Part shown: positions 36,196-44,964 of the stretch, piece after piece | How positions within the stretch are numbered: position 1 is the stretch's first letter | Layout: every line of letters begins with the position of its first letter | Source: Gemmatimonadota bacterium | Lineage (GTDB): Bacteria > Gemmatimonadota > Gemmatimonadetes > Longimicrobiales > Gaopeijiaceae | Direction: 5' to 3' | Length of the DNA stretch: 64,000 nt | Assembly: GCA_007121455.1 (NCBI GenBank) | Contig: SKKN01000027.1 | Coordinates: 1 to 64,000, forward strand | Position numbers and translations under genes: made by a program | The notes under the pieces: model-generated | The model's database searches: none | Seen by the model: the letters and a program-made list of their open reading frames with translations, nothing else | Told to the model about the DNA's origin: nothing

Positions 36196-36225
36196 ACGTT
36201 AACCGAACCCCTACGGACGGGTCAA
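36196..36225 (-). promoter_or_regulatory. Promoter of the Cys-leader/ATP-grasp operon
   Basis: On the minus strand TTGACC (36220-36225), 18-nt spacer, TAACGT (36196-36201), which keeps the three most conserved -10 positions. The leader ATG is 9 nt downstream, so transcription should begin within 0-4 nt of it. The promoter lies in the short region after sdhB, which makes the operon independent of mdh-sdhCAB. Confidence 0.6.
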
Positions 36226-36258
36226 GCTCGGACCGAGCGGACCGCGATCGGGCATCCT

Positions 36259-37026
36259 TCATTCCGCGGTCCCCTTCTCCGGCCGAAAGGAGAGCGTGGC
36301 TCGCACAAGATCCCGGTTCAGCTGGGCGATGTAGTCCACGCTGATCCCCTTCGGGCACGCTACTTCACACGCGCCGTGGTTCGTGCAGTTGCCGAAGCCT
36401 TCCTCGTCGTGCACGTCCACCATCTTCAGCACGCGGTCGTAGCGTTCGGGCTGCCCCTGCGGCAGGAGTGCCAGATGTGCGACCTTCGACGCCGTGAAGA
36501 GCATGGCCGAGGCGTTGGGGCAAGCGGCGACGCACGCGCCGCAACCGATGCAGACGGCCGCGTCCATGGCGGTTTCCACCGCGCCCTTGGAGATCGGGGT
36601 CGTGTTCGCGTCGGGAACGCTCCCGGTTCGAACGGAGATGTACCCTCCCGCCTCGATGATCCGATCGAACGGGGAACGATCGACGACGAGGTCCCGGATC
36701 ACCGGGAAGGACGTGGCCCTCCACGGCTCTACCCAGATCTCGTCTCCGTCCTTGAAGCTCCTCATGTGGACCTGGCACGCGGTGGTCATCGACTTGGGGC
36801 CGTGGGGAACCCCGTCGATCATCACGCCGCATGAACCGCAGATCCCCTCTCGACAGTCGTGGTCGAAGGCGATCGGCTCCTTCCCCTCCTGCGCGAGCTC
36901 CTCGTTCACGAGGTCGAGCATGTCCAGAAAGGACATGCTCTCCGAGATTCCGTCGGCCTGATACGTCTCGAAGCTACCGGTGTCGTCCCGACCGGCCTGC
37001 CTCCAGACGTGAAGGGTCAGCCTCAT
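36259..37026 (-). CDS. sdhB: Succinate dehydrogenase iron-sulfur subunit
   Basis: Iron-sulfur subunit of complex II, 255 residues from the ATG giving [10 protein letters not shown], one base after the sdhA stop. The 2Fe-2S ligands are in [15 protein letters not shown] and a later Cys (TTACQVHM). The 4Fe-4S and 3Fe-4S ligands are in [13 protein letters not shown] and [15 protein letters not shown]. The upstream part of the longer frame lies in sdhA. It is the last gene of mdh-sdhC-sdhA-sdhB. Confidence 0.95.
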   Translation of the reverse strand: MRLTLHVWRQAGRDDTGSFETYQADGISESMSFLDMLDLVNEELAQEGKEPIAFDHDCREGICGSCGVMIDGVPHGPKSMTTACQVHMRSFKDGDEIWVEPWRATSFPVIRDLVVDRSPFDRIIEAGGYISVRTGSVPDANTTPISKGAVETAMDAAVCIGCGACVAACPNASAMLFTASKVAHLALLPQGQPERYDRVLKMVDVHDEEGFGNCTNHGACEVACPKGISVDYIAQLNRDLVRATLSFRPEKGTAE

Positions 37027-37027
37027 C

Positions 37028-38941
37028 TTATTTATAGCTCCTCTGGGACAGCGGAACGTGCTCGAACTCGAGCTCCTCACGGTGCTCGACCGGCACCTCC
37101 CCCTCCCCCCGATATTCCCAGACGGAGACGTGGGCGAACTCGTCGTCGTTCCTCTTCGCCTCACCCTCCTCCGTGGTGTGCTCCCTTCTGTAGTGAGCGC
37201 CGCTCGACTCGTCCCGCTCCAGTGCATCGCGGCACATGAGCTCACCGAACTCCAGAAAGTCCGCCAGGCGACCGGCCTTCTCGAGAGACTGGTTCAGGGT
37301 CTCCCCGCTTCCCGGCACCGTGACATCGTTCCAGAATGCTTCCCGGAGCTTCGGGATCTTTTCGAGCGCCTCTTCCAGCCCCTCCGCATTCCGCTCCATT
37401 CCGCAGAGATCCCACATCAGGCGCCCCAGCTCCATGTGGAACGAGTCCACCGTCCGGGTGCCTTTCGCAGAGAGCAGTCGGTCCGTCCTCGCCTTCGCAT
37501 CCCGCTCGACGTCCCGGAAGGCGGCGTCGCCCGACCCTCCGGTCCAAGGGGGAGTTCCGCTCAGGTAGTCCCCGATCGTGATCGGGACCACGAAGTATCC
37601 ATCCGCGAGCCCCTGCATCAGGGCACTTGCTCCGAGCCGGTTCGCCCCATGGTCGGAGAAGTTCGCTTCGCCGATGACGAAGAGACCCGGCACGTTGCTC
37701 ATGAGGTTGTAGTCCACCCAGAGCCCACCCATCGTGTAATGCGGGGCGGGATAGATCCTCATCGGCTCCCGGTACGGATCTTCTCCGGTGATCTTCTCGT
37801 ACATCGCGAAGAGGTTTCCATACCGGTCGGATACCGCCTGCTTCCCGAGCCGATCGATCGCATCCCGGAAATCAAGGTAGACACCATTCTTCAGCGGGCC
37901 GACCCCCTGCCCCGCATCCACCATCTCCTTCGCCCGGCGAGAAGCAATGTCTCTCGGGGTCAGGTTTCCGAACGCGGGGTAGAGCCGCTCCAGGTAGTAA
38001 TCCCGCTCGCCCTCCGGGATCCGCTCCGGAGACCGGTCGTCCCCTTTCTTCCTGGGTACCCAGATCCGGCCGTCATTCCGAAGCGACTCGCTCATCAGCG
38101 TGAGCTTGGACTGATAGTCGCCGCTCTGCGGGATGCATGTGGGATGGATCTGCGTGTAGCATGGATTTGCGAAACCGGCACCTCGCCGGTGTGCGCGCCA
38201 CGTGGCGGTGACGTTCGAGAGCTTCGCGTTCGTCGAGAGGAAGAAGACGTTGGAGTAGCCCCCCGTCGCGAGAATGACCGCGTCCGCCGAGTGGGACTCC
38301 ACCTTCCCGGAGAGCAGGTCGCGGGTCACGATGCCCCTCGCCCGGCCCTCCACCACGACGAGATCCAGCATCTCGTGACGCGTGTGCATGGTCACGGTTC
38401 CCGCGTTGACCTGCCGTTCGAGCGCCTGGTACGCTCCCAGGAGGAGCTGTTGGCCCGTCTGCCCCCGCGCGTAGAACGTTCTGGAGACCTGAGCCCCTCC
38501 GAATGACCGGTTCGCCAGCAAGCCGCCGTACTCCCGGGCGAACGGCACTCCCTGCGCCACCGCCTGGTCGATGATGTTCAGCGAAAGCTGGGCGAGGCGG
38601 TAGACGTTCGCCTCCCGGGAGCGGAAATCCCCTCCCTTCACCGTGTCGTGGAAGAGCCTGTAGATCGAGTCGCCGTCGCTCTGGTAATTCTTCGCCGCAT
38701 TGATCCCACCCTGAGCGGCGATGGAGTGCGCCCGCCGAGGAGAATCGTGGTAGGTGAAGGCCTGGACGTTGTAGCCGAGCTCTCCCATGGTGGCTGCCGC
38801 GGATGCGCCCGCAAGGCCGGTCCCCACGATGATGACGTTGTATTTCCGCTTGTTCGCCGGGTTCACCAGCTTCATGTCGAAGCGGTGCCGATCCCACTTC
38901 TGCTCGATGGGCCCGGCCGGGATCCTGGCGTTCAGTTCCAC
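37028..38941 (-). CDS. sdhA: Succinate dehydrogenase flavoprotein subunit
   Basis: Flavoprotein of complex II, oxidising succinate to fumarate, 637 residues. The FAD motif is [14 protein letters not shown]; the covalent FAD-binding His is H72 in [11 protein letters not shown]. Substrate-site segments [30 protein letters not shown] and [12 protein letters not shown] are present. The size and motifs fit the group paired with a single cytochrome b558-type anchor. The start is a GTG with AGGAGGT 9 nt upstream. Confidence 0.95.
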   Translation of the reverse strand: MELNARIPAGPIEQKWDRHRFDMKLVNPANKRKYNVIIVGTGLAGASAAATMGELGYNVQAFTYHDSPRRAHSIAAQGGINAAKNYQSDGDSIYRLFHDTVKGGDFRSREANVYRLAQLSLNIIDQAVAQGVPFAREYGGLLANRSFGGAQVSRTFYARGQTGQQLLLGAYQALERQVNAGTVTMHTRHEMLDLVVVEGRARGIVTRDLLSGKVESHSADAVILATGGYSNVFFLSTNAKLSNVTATWRAHRRGAGFANPCYTQIHPTCIPQSGDYQSKLTLMSESLRNDGRIWVPRKKGDDRSPERIPEGERDYYLERLYPAFGNLTPRDIASRRAKEMVDAGQGVGPLKNGVYLDFRDAIDRLGKQAVSDRYGNLFAMYEKITGEDPYREPMRIYPAPHYTMGGLWVDYNLMSNVPGLFVIGEANFSDHGANRLGASALMQGLADGYFVVPITIGDYLSGTPPWTGGSGDAAFRDVERDAKARTDRLLSAKGTRTVDSFHMELGRLMWDLCGMERNAEGLEEALEKIPKLREAFWNDVTVPGSGETLNQSLEKAGRLADFLEFGELMCRDALERDESSGAHYRREHTTEEGEAKRNDDEFAHVSVWEYRGEGEVPVEHREELEFEHVPLSQRSYK

Positions 38942-38981
38942 GTGTACATGACCTCCTGGGAGAACGCGTTCGCGCCCACCC

Positions 38982-39659
38982 TCAGGAAAGAAGTCCGAGG
39001 AGTACGGCGACGGGTGGAATCACGAAGCCGACGACGACCACGATAGCAAGGGCTCCGGAGGTGCTGCGCCTCCAACGATCGTACTTCGGATGGCTCGCAC
39101 CCAGCGTCTGGGTCATGCTCCACACTCCATGGTAGAGGTGAAGCCCGAGTGCGACCTGCGCCACCACGTAGAACCCCACGACCAGTGGGTTCGAGAAGCC
39201 CACGATGAAGTTCCGGTAGACGTCGCCGGGCACGAAATCCGGGTGAGCTTGCCCCGTGGTTAGGTGCAGGATGTGGTAGACCACGAAAAGGAGGATCAGA
39301 ACGCCGCCCCAGCGCATCGTCCTGGAGGCGTAGCTGAATGAGAGATCCTTCACCTTCCGGTATCCCTCAGCGCGCGCGAGTCGGCTTCGTACCCAGAGCT
39401 GCCACGCCGAGTAGACGTGAACGCCCACGGCAGCGAGGAGAAAGATCCGTCCCACCCAGATGAGCCCGTACCGCGGAATGAGCGGGTAGCCCATGGTCCG
39501 GAGGAACTCGGCGTACTGGTTGAAGGACTCCGGACCCTCGAAGACCTTGAGGTTCCCGAGCATGTGCCCGATGACGAAGAGGAAGAGGATCAGGCCGGTC
39601 ACGGCCATCAGAACCTTCTTCCCCACCGTGGAATGATACAAGCTCGCCGTGCGGCTCAT
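38982..39659 (-). CDS. sdhC: Succinate dehydrogenase cytochrome b558-type membrane anchor
   Basis: Single membrane anchor of complex II, 225 residues with five predicted helices. Histidines placed as haem ligands lie in [31 protein letters not shown] and [12 protein letters not shown]. This is the type B (di-haem cytochrome b558) anchor found with menaquinone-using enzymes, replacing separate SdhC and SdhD. It lies between mdh and sdhA. Confidence 0.93.
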   Translation of the reverse strand: MSRTASLYHSTVGKKVLMAVTGLILFLFVIGHMLGNLKVFEGPESFNQYAEFLRTMGYPLIPRYGLIWVGRIFLLAAVGVHVYSAWQLWVRSRLARAEGYRKVKDLSFSYASRTMRWGGVLILLFVVYHILHLTTGQAHPDFVPGDVYRNFIVGFSNPLVVGFYVVAQVALGLHLYHGVWSMTQTLGASHPKYDRWRRSTSGALAIVVVVGFVIPPVAVLLGLLS

Positions 39660-39698
39660 CCTCGCCTTGCTCCCCTGGTCGCGAGTTCGGGAGCGACG

Positions 39699-40634
39699 TC
39701 AGTCATCCAGGGTCGCCAGGGTCGCCAGGGTGGACCGGACGTGTTCGGCGCTCTTCGCGAGCTCCGCCCGCTCTCCCTCTGTGAGCTCCACTTCGAGCAC
39801 TTCGTGCAATCCGCGCTCTCCGAGCTTACAGGGGACACCGAGGTAGATGTCCGTTTCCCCGTACTCACCGTCCAGGTACGCGGCGCACGGGAGAATCCGG
39901 CGCTTGTTCCGGGCGATCGACTCCACCATCTGGACGGCTGCGGAGGAGGGTGCGTAATAGGCACTCCCCGTCTTGAGGAAGCCGACGATTTCCGCCCCAC
40001 CCTTCCGGGTCCGATCAATGAGGGCGTCGATCCGGTCCTGGGAGAGAAGTTGCGTGAGCGGAATCCCACTCACTGTGGTGTAGCTGACGAGCGGAACCAT
40101 CGTGTCGCCGTGTCCGCCCAGCACGAGAGCCTGGATGTCCTCCACGCTCACATCCAGCTCCATCGCGATGAAGGAGCGGTAGCGTGCGGTGTCCAGCACG
40201 CCGGCCATTCCGACGACGCGTTCTCTGGGGAATCCCGTCGTCTCCTTCGCAACGTAGGTCATCACGTCGAGCGGGTTCGAGACCACCACGACGATGGAAT
40301 CGGGAGCGACGCGAACGATCTCGCGAGAGACGGACCGGACGATGTTCGCGTTCGTCTTCAGGAGGTCATCCCGGCTCATCCCGGGCTTCCGCGCGATCCC
40401 TGCGGTCACCACGAAGAGGTCGGACCCCTCCGCGAGATCGTAGCTCGTCCCGCCCACGACGCGCGCGTCGAAGCCCTCGATCGGTGCACTCTCCCACTGG
40501 TCGAGCGCCTTGCCCTCCGGGATTCCTTCCTGGACGTCGATCATCACGACTTCCTGGGCGAGCTCCCGCTCGGCGAGCCTCTGGGCGCACGTGGCTCCGA
40601 CGTTCCCGGCCCCTACTACCGTAATCTTCCGCAT
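39699..40634 (-). CDS. mdh: Malate dehydrogenase
   Basis: NAD-dependent malate dehydrogenase of the lactate/malate dehydrogenase family, 311 residues from the ATG giving MRKITVVGAGNVG. The Rossmann loop GAGNVGA is followed by an acidic residue (VMIDVQEG) typical of NAD specificity. Catalytic parts are PRKPGMSRDDLL-like (ARKPGMSRDDLLKTN), VSNPLDVMTY and GGHGDTMVPL. The Arg in the RKPGMSRDD loop indicates malate rather than lactate. It heads the sdh operon. The extra N-terminal stretch of the longer frame overlaps the promoter. Confidence 0.94.
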   Translation of the reverse strand: MRKITVVGAGNVGATCAQRLAERELAQEVVMIDVQEGIPEGKALDQWESAPIEGFDARVVGGTSYDLAEGSDLFVVTAGIARKPGMSRDDLLKTNANIVRSVSREIVRVAPDSIVVVVSNPLDVMTYVAKETTGFPRERVVGMAGVLDTARYRSFIAMELDVSVEDIQALVLGGHGDTMVPLVSYTTVSGIPLTQLLSQDRIDALIDRTRKGGAEIVGFLKTGSAYYAPSSAAVQMVESIARNKRRILPCAAYLDGEYGETDIYLGVPCKLGERGLHEVLEVELTEGERAELAKSAEHVRSTLATLATLDD

Positions 40635-40701
40635 CGTCCTCGCTCGTCGTTTCGCGAAACCGCGCTCGAGCACACCCTTCACGGGGCTCGAATCCGGCGA
40701 G

Positions 40702-40730
40702 AACCTACCCGGCCCGGAGGGGTGTGTCAA
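40702..40730 (-). promoter_or_regulatory. Promoter of mdh-sdhCAB
   Basis: On the minus strand TTGACA (40725-40730), 17-nt spacer and TAGGTT (40702-40707), giving a leader of about 60 nt before the mdh ATG. Confidence 0.65.
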
Positions 40731-40779
40731 CGACTGGAAATGGGGAATCCGCGGGAGGGGAGGGGCAGATGCCCCGTCG

Positions 40780-41769
40780 TCATCCCCCGGTCTGGGAAAG
40801 GGCGACGAGTCCTCCGGAGCCCGAAGCGCTTCCCTGCACCAGGTCGTGGCGTTCGGGCTTGATTCGGAGGGTCTCCTCGATGAGAGGACGAAGATCCTCT
40901 CCAGCCCTCAGGGGCTCTCGCAGGTTCGTCTGGATGTCCCCGAAGAGGCAGGGCCGGAGGTGTCCGTCCGCCGTGAGCCGCATCCGGTTGCATCGGTCGC
41001 AGAAGTTGTGGCTCATCGGAGTGATCACCCCGATGCTCCCCGCCGCGCCCGGGAAGCGGTAGTACGCCGCGGGGCCGTTTCCGGTCGGCCCCCCGACCGG
41101 CTCGAGCGCATCGACCTCACGGACCCGTTCGAGCGCCTCCGTACACGAGAGGTAGGCATCACGGGAGAGGTCGAGGTTCGACCCGGTCGGCATGAGTTCG
41201 ATGAACCGCACGTGCCACGGACGCTCGCGGGTGATCCGGGCGAGCTCATGGATCTCGTCGTCGTTCTGACCGCGGATGAGGACGACATTGATCTTGATCG
41301 GGTCGAACCCCACCCGTTCCGCAGCGTCCAGCCCTGCCATGATCTTCTGGAACGAGTCCGGTCGGCGCGCGATCGCGTCCACGCGCTCCGGCTGGAGGGA
41401 GTCGAGCGATATGTTCACACGATTCACTCCGGCTTCCCGAAGTTCGTCCGCCTGCGCCTCGAGGAGGACGGCGTTCGTCGAAAGGGAGATATCTTCGATT
41501 CCGTCGACCGCCGCCGTCATTCGCACCAACTCGGCGAGGTCGCGCCGCACCAGGGGCTCGCCGCCGGTGAACCTCACCTTCCGGAGGCCCAGCGGAGCCA
41601 TCACGGAGACGACCCCCGCGATCTCCTCGTAGGTGAGGATCTCGTCACGGCGGAGCCAATCCAGACCTTCGAGCGGCATGCAGTAGACGCACCGGAGATT
41701 GCACTTGTCCGTCACGGACACCCGGAGGTACTCGATCCTCCTTCCGAAGCCATCCGTCATCGCCGTCAT
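40780..41769 (-). CDS. moaA: GTP 3',8-cyclase
   Basis: Radical-SAM enzyme of the first step of molybdenum cofactor synthesis. 329 residues from the ATG that overlaps the moaE stop (ATGA). The SAM cluster is C23-x3-C27-x2-C30 (CNLRCVYC), and the C-terminal second cluster is in FCDRCNRMRLTADGHLRPC. The chain ends with a Gly-Gly (SQTGG), typical of MoaA. Other moa genes except moaD and moaE are not in this window. Confidence 0.95.
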   Translation of the reverse strand: MTAMTDGFGRRIEYLRVSVTDKCNLRCVYCMPLEGLDWLRRDEILTYEEIAGVVSVMAPLGLRKVRFTGGEPLVRRDLAELVRMTAAVDGIEDISLSTNAVLLEAQADELREAGVNRVNISLDSLQPERVDAIARRPDSFQKIMAGLDAAERVGFDPIKINVVLIRGQNDDEIHELARITRERPWHVRFIELMPTGSNLDLSRDAYLSCTEALERVREVDALEPVGGPTGNGPAAYYRFPGAAGSIGVITPMSHNFCDRCNRMRLTADGHLRPCLFGDIQTNLREPLRAGEDLRPLIEETLRIKPERHDLVQGSASGSGGLVALSQTGG

Positions 41770-42215
41770 GGACTCTCCCCCCCCGGTGGAGGAGCTGGGG
41801 AGATACCGGCCACCCAATCCCGATTCCCGTCCGCGTACTCTTCCTCCTTCCAGACCGGGAGGCGCTTCTTGATCTCCTCGATCACATGCCGCGACGCTTC
41901 GAAAGCTTCCGCGCGGTGCGGGCTGGACACGGCGATGCCGACGCTCACGTCTCCGATCTCGAGAACACCCACCCGGTGCAGCACCACGAGGCGATCGGTG
42001 CCGAGGCGTCCGGCTGCCTCGTCCGCGATCGCCCGTAGCACCTCCGTCGCCATTTCGACGTATGCTTCATAGCGGAGCCCGCGTACCGGCCGGCCGTCGT
42101 TATGGTCACGTACTACGCCGAGGAAGAGCAGGACGGCTCCGTCCTCGTCCTCGCCGACGAGACCCAGGAGAACCGACGGATCGATCGGATCCTCTACGAC
42201 CTCCGCCCGGATCAC
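41766..42215 (-). CDS. moaE: Molybdopterin synthase catalytic subunit
   Basis: Large subunit of molybdopterin synthase, which with thiocarboxylated MoaD adds the dithiolene sulfurs. The start is a GTG with GGAGG 8 nt upstream, 4 nt after the moaD stop; this gives 149 residues. Family motifs include GAVLLFLGVVRDHNDG, YEAYVEMA, VVLHRVGVLEIGDVSVGIAVSSPHR and VPVWKEE-like LPVWKEEEYADG with the active Lys. Confidence 0.93.
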   Translation of the reverse strand: MIRAEVVEDPIDPSVLLGLVGEDEDGAVLLFLGVVRDHNDGRPVRGLRYEAYVEMATEVLRAIADEAAGRLGTDRLVVLHRVGVLEIGDVSVGIAVSSPHRAEAFEASRHVIEEIKKRLPVWKEEEYADGNRDWVAGISPAPPPGGESP

Positions 42216-42219
42216 AACA

Positions 42220-42465
42220 TCATCCTCCGGCCACCGGCGGAAGGAGAGCCAGCTCGTCTCCCTCCTCGAGCCCCCGGTCAGGAGTCGCATACTCGCGGTT
42301 CACGGCCACGGCCACGGAAGTGGGAAGTCGCCCGAACCCACCGTCACGAGCCCTGAGCCGGGAAAGGGCTTCCGCCACCGTCGCGCCAGGTGGGACCTCG
42401 AACTCCAGTTCGGAAGCACCCACCAACTCCCGGTAGGAGGCGAAGAAACGAGCTCGAACGTGCAC
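42220..42465 (-). CDS. moaD: Molybdopterin synthase sulfur carrier subunit
   Basis: Ubiquitin-like sulfur carrier, 81 residues from a GTG giving MHVRARFFASYREL. The C-terminal Gly-Gly (PPVAGG) is the thiocarboxylation site, and AVNREYA is typical. The longer reading frame upstream runs back into the HU gene and is not family-like. The ribosome binding site of this GTG is weak, so the start is less certain than the gene. Confidence 0.9.
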   Translation of the reverse strand: MHVRARFFASYRELVGASELEFEVPPGATVAEALSRLRARDGGFGRLPTSVAVAVNREYATPDRGLEEGDELALLPPVAGG

Positions 42466-42541
42466 GACCTGGAGATCCTGGTTCAGGTTCAGCGGTGGAG
42501 ATGGAATCTCTACATACCCCGAGATGGAGAAGGGGTCCCTG

Positions 42542-42835
42542 CTACAGGGGCTCCACGTCCTCGACCTTCGAGCGGAGCTGCTTCGAGGGCTTGAATACGG
42601 GTACGGTGCGGGCAGGAACCTCGACGGCGTCACCGGTTCGTGGATTTCGAGCCATGCGGGTCCTCCGTCGCCGAACCTTGAAGGTGCCGAACCCACGGAT
42701 CTCGATGTTCTCCCCTTCGGCGAGCGCCTCCTTCACGGCGTTCAGGAAGCCATCGACCACCAGGGCGCAGTCCTTTTTCGTGATCCCGGGTCCGATCGCC
42801 TCGGCGACCTGCTCAACGAGCTCTGCTTTCGTCAT
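42542..42835 (-). CDS. HU-family DNA-binding protein
   Basis: Histone-like protein of the HU/IHF family, 97 residues. It starts MTKAELVEQVAEAIG and has the arm with RNPRTGDAVEVPARTVPVFKPSK. The GFGTFKVRRRR signature is normal. It lies 76 nt upstream of moaD and has its own promoter. HU versus IHF cannot be settled by sequence alone, though the single gene points to an HU-like homodimer. Confidence 0.93.
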   Translation of the reverse strand: MTKAELVEQVAEAIGPGITKKDCALVVDGFLNAVKEALAEGENIEIRGFGTFKVRRRRTRMARNPRTGDAVEVPARTVPVFKPSKQLRSKVEDVEPL

Positions 42836-42945
42836 CCGTGCGTCTCCACCGAGGGTTCCGCTCTCCGTCCGCTCCGGAAGTGTCCGGCCTCAGGAAACGA
42901 TGCCATCTCCTCGACCCCAGCTGGGGCGGGAGGGCCTGGGCCGGC

Positions 42946-42975
42946 ACGGTAACTCGCGCCGGAGCGGGGCGTCAA
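42946..42975 (-). promoter_or_regulatory. Promoter of the HU gene
   Basis: On the minus strand TTGACG (42970-42975), 18-nt spacer and TACCGT (42946-42951). The leader before the HU start would be about 105 nt. Confidence 0.55.
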
Positions 42976-42995
42976 GAAAACGGCGGGCTTCGAAT

Positions 42996-44129
42996 CTACG
43001 AACGGCCGCTCTTCCTCTCCGTCATCTTCTCGAGAAACTCGTCGAAGAGGTAGCGGCTGTCGTGCGGCCCCGGCGCGGCCTCCGGGTGGTATTGCACCGC
43101 GAAGACCGGCAACGTCTCGTGCGACACCCCCTCTGCGGTTCCGTCGTAGAGGTTTCGATGGGTGACACGGAGATCGGGCGCTCCCGGAATCGAGCCGTCC
43201 GCTCCGGCCTGCACGGCGAATCCATGGTTCTGGGCGGTGATTTCCACCGTGTTCCGACGGAGATTCGTCACCGGATGGTTCCCGCCGTGGTGCCCGAAGG
43301 GAAGCTTGTACGTCGATCCACCGAACGCCCGGGCGATGAGCTGGTGGCCCAGGCAGATGCCGAAGACCGGAACACCGGATTCCGCGACGCTCCGGATTGC
43401 CTCCTCCGCGAGCTCCACCGCCGCAGGATCGCCCGGCCCATTCGAAATGAAGACTCCGTCCGGATTTCGCGCGAGGATTTCCCCGGTCAACTCCGCCGGA
43501 GGGAGAACCGTGACCCTGCAGCCCCGTTCTGAAAGGAGCCTTGGTGAATGGGACTTCACACCGAAATCGAAAGCGATCACATGGAAGCGCGGCTCGCCCG
43601 ATGCCGGCACCTCGTACGGAGCACCCGTCGAGACATCGCCGGTGAGGTCGAGACCCGCCATGGCCGGGTGAGCCCGAACCCTGGAGAGGACTTCATCCTC
43701 GGGGAGCGCACCCGGAGCGATCGCGCCACGCAATGCGCCGGCCGCTCGGATGTGGCGCGTAAGGGCGCGCGTGTCGACATCCTGGATCCCCACGATCCCA
43801 TGGCGTGAGAGATACTCGGGGAGCGAGCCCGTGGCTCGCCAGGACGAAGGTCGACGGGAGACCTCGCGCACGACGAAGCCGGCGATGTGGGGGGCGTCGG
43901 ATTCCTCGTCTTCGGGAGTCACGCCGTAGTTTCCGAGGAGCGGATACGTCATCACGACGATCTGTCCCGTATAGGACGGGTCGGTGATGATCTCCTGGTA
44001 TCCCGTCATCGAGGTGTTGAAGACCACCTCACCCAAGGTCTCTCCGTCGGCCCCGAGGGCATATCCGTCGAAGCGGCGTCCGTCCTCGAGGAGGAGGTAC
44101 GCGGCACGATCGAGGTCGATGGGGGTCAC
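42996..44129 (-). CDS. carA: Carbamoyl-phosphate synthase small subunit
   Basis: Glutamine amidotransferase subunit supplying ammonia for carbamoyl phosphate (arginine and pyrimidine synthesis). 377 residues from a GTG giving MTPIDLDRAAYLLLEDG. N-terminal FNTSMTGYQEIITDPSY is the CarA signature. The class I amidotransferase triad is Cys in FGICLGHQL, with His and Glu in YHPEAAPG. The long frame upstream overlaps the promoter and RNase H region. carB is not in the window. Confidence 0.94.
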   Translation of the reverse strand: MTPIDLDRAAYLLLEDGRRFDGYALGADGETLGEVVFNTSMTGYQEIITDPSYTGQIVVMTYPLLGNYGVTPEDEESDAPHIAGFVVREVSRRPSSWRATGSLPEYLSRHGIVGIQDVDTRALTRHIRAAGALRGAIAPGALPEDEVLSRVRAHPAMAGLDLTGDVSTGAPYEVPASGEPRFHVIAFDFGVKSHSPRLLSERGCRVTVLPPAELTGEILARNPDGVFISNGPGDPAAVELAEEAIRSVAESGVPVFGICLGHQLIARAFGGSTYKLPFGHHGGNHPVTNLRRNTVEITAQNHGFAVQAGADGSIPGAPDLRVTHRNLYDGTAEGVSHETLPVFAVQYHPEAAPGPHDSRYLFDEFLEKMTERKSGRS

Positions 44130-44209
44130 GTGGGCCTCGGGTTCATCGGGAAGATGGGCATCTGGGCTTCCGCATCGTCCATCGGACAGGTTCGTCGGAA
44201 GCCACCGGA

Positions 44210-44237
44210 ATGATAGGTCGAGGCGAAGCGCCGTCAA
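44210..44237 (-). promoter_or_regulatory. Promoter of carA
   Basis: On the minus strand TTGACG (44232-44237), 16-nt spacer and TATCAT (44210-44215), in the divergent region with the RNase H gene. The predicted leader is about 75 nt. No arginine or pyrimidine control element is evident by eye. Confidence 0.6.
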
Positions 44238-44321
44238 GCCGACTGGTTCCGGAGCCCCCGTCTCCCCGGTACCTTTGACCCGATCTTCGATGCCCCGAGA
44301 CCAGTGGTGAGGATACATAGA

Positions 44322-44906
44322 ATGACCGATGCCCCGCGCATGTGGGTGTATGCCGATGAGTCCTGCCTCGGGAACCAGTTCCAGGCACGAGCGAACCCGG
44401 GAGGTGCGGCCGGGCTCATGGAGTACTGGACCGGAGACGCATGGGTCCGGCGGGACTACTGGATTTCGGAGCCGGACACGACGAACAACCGGATGGCGAT
44501 CCGGAGTGCCATCGAAGGGCTGAGGGCCATTCGCCGGCCTGTCGGGGTGCATTTCGTCTCGGACAGTCAGTATCTGGTCCGAGGGATGACGGAGTGGCTC
44601 CCACGGTGGAAGGCCCGAGGGTGGAAGCGAAAGGGGGGTGCCATCGAAAACCTGGAACTCTGGAAGGCTCTCGATATCGAGGCAGGCCGTCACGAAGTAG
44701 AATGGCAGTGGGTGCGGGGTCACGCCGGCCATCCGCAAAACGAATATGCCAACGACCTGGCCGTCCAGGCCGCAAAGGAACAGACGGACTCCAATGGTGC
44801 CGTCCCTTCCAGGTTCGAGGAATGGCTTCAGGAGGAAAGGGAGAAGAAGGGGAGGTATATGGACTTCCACGAATTCGCCTCCCCCGAGGAACGCGATGAG
44901 GGGTGA
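44322..44906 (+). CDS. Ribonuclease HI-like protein, divergent active site
   Basis: 194 residues from an ATG with GAGG 9 nt upstream. The RNase HI fold is indicated by YADESCLGN (D12), TTNNRMAIRSAIEGL, VSDSQYLVRGM (D81), WVRGHAGHPQNEYANDLA (His and D145). At the position of the essential glutamate (E48 in E. coli, TTNNRME) this protein has Ala59. The first strand loop carries an insertion (QFQARAN) before PGGAAG, and D-E-S replaces D-G-S. A 45-residue charged tail follows the core. It may be catalytically altered or use another acidic residue such as E65. It would act on RNA-DNA hybrids if active. Confidence 0.82.
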   Translation: MTDAPRMWVYADESCLGNQFQARANPGGAAGLMEYWTGDAWVRRDYWISEPDTTNNRMAIRSAIEGLRAIRRPVGVHFVSDSQYLVRGMTEWLPRWKARGWKRKGGAIENLELWKALDIEAGRHEVEWQWVRGHAGHPQNEYANDLAVQAAKEQTDSNGAVPSRFEEWLQEEREKKGRYMDFHEFASPEERDEG

Positions 44907-44935
44907 GGGCGCGGCTACAGCCGCCCTCACCCCTC
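44898..44935. terminator. Perfect 14-bp inverted repeat between convergent genes
   Basis: GAGGGGTGAGGGCG (44898-44911) and its exact complement (44922-44935) enclose a 10-nt loop. The repeat includes the RNase H stop codon and lies before the end of the convergent E2 gene. There is no T-tract, but the position and strength suggest a bidirectional terminator or transcript-end stabiliser. Confidence 0.55.
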
Positions 44936-44964
44936 GTCTCCGACCCCCGAACGGTCGGTTCCCG

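Noticed and set aside
37058-38506. Plus-strand frame of 482 codons opposite sdhA
   Set aside because: Antisense mirror of a conserved flavoprotein; composition is typical of shadow frames.
42466-42541. Molybdenum cofactor riboswitch before moaD
   Set aside because: The 76-nt gap after the HU gene is too short for the Moco RNA and shows only a 5-bp stem.
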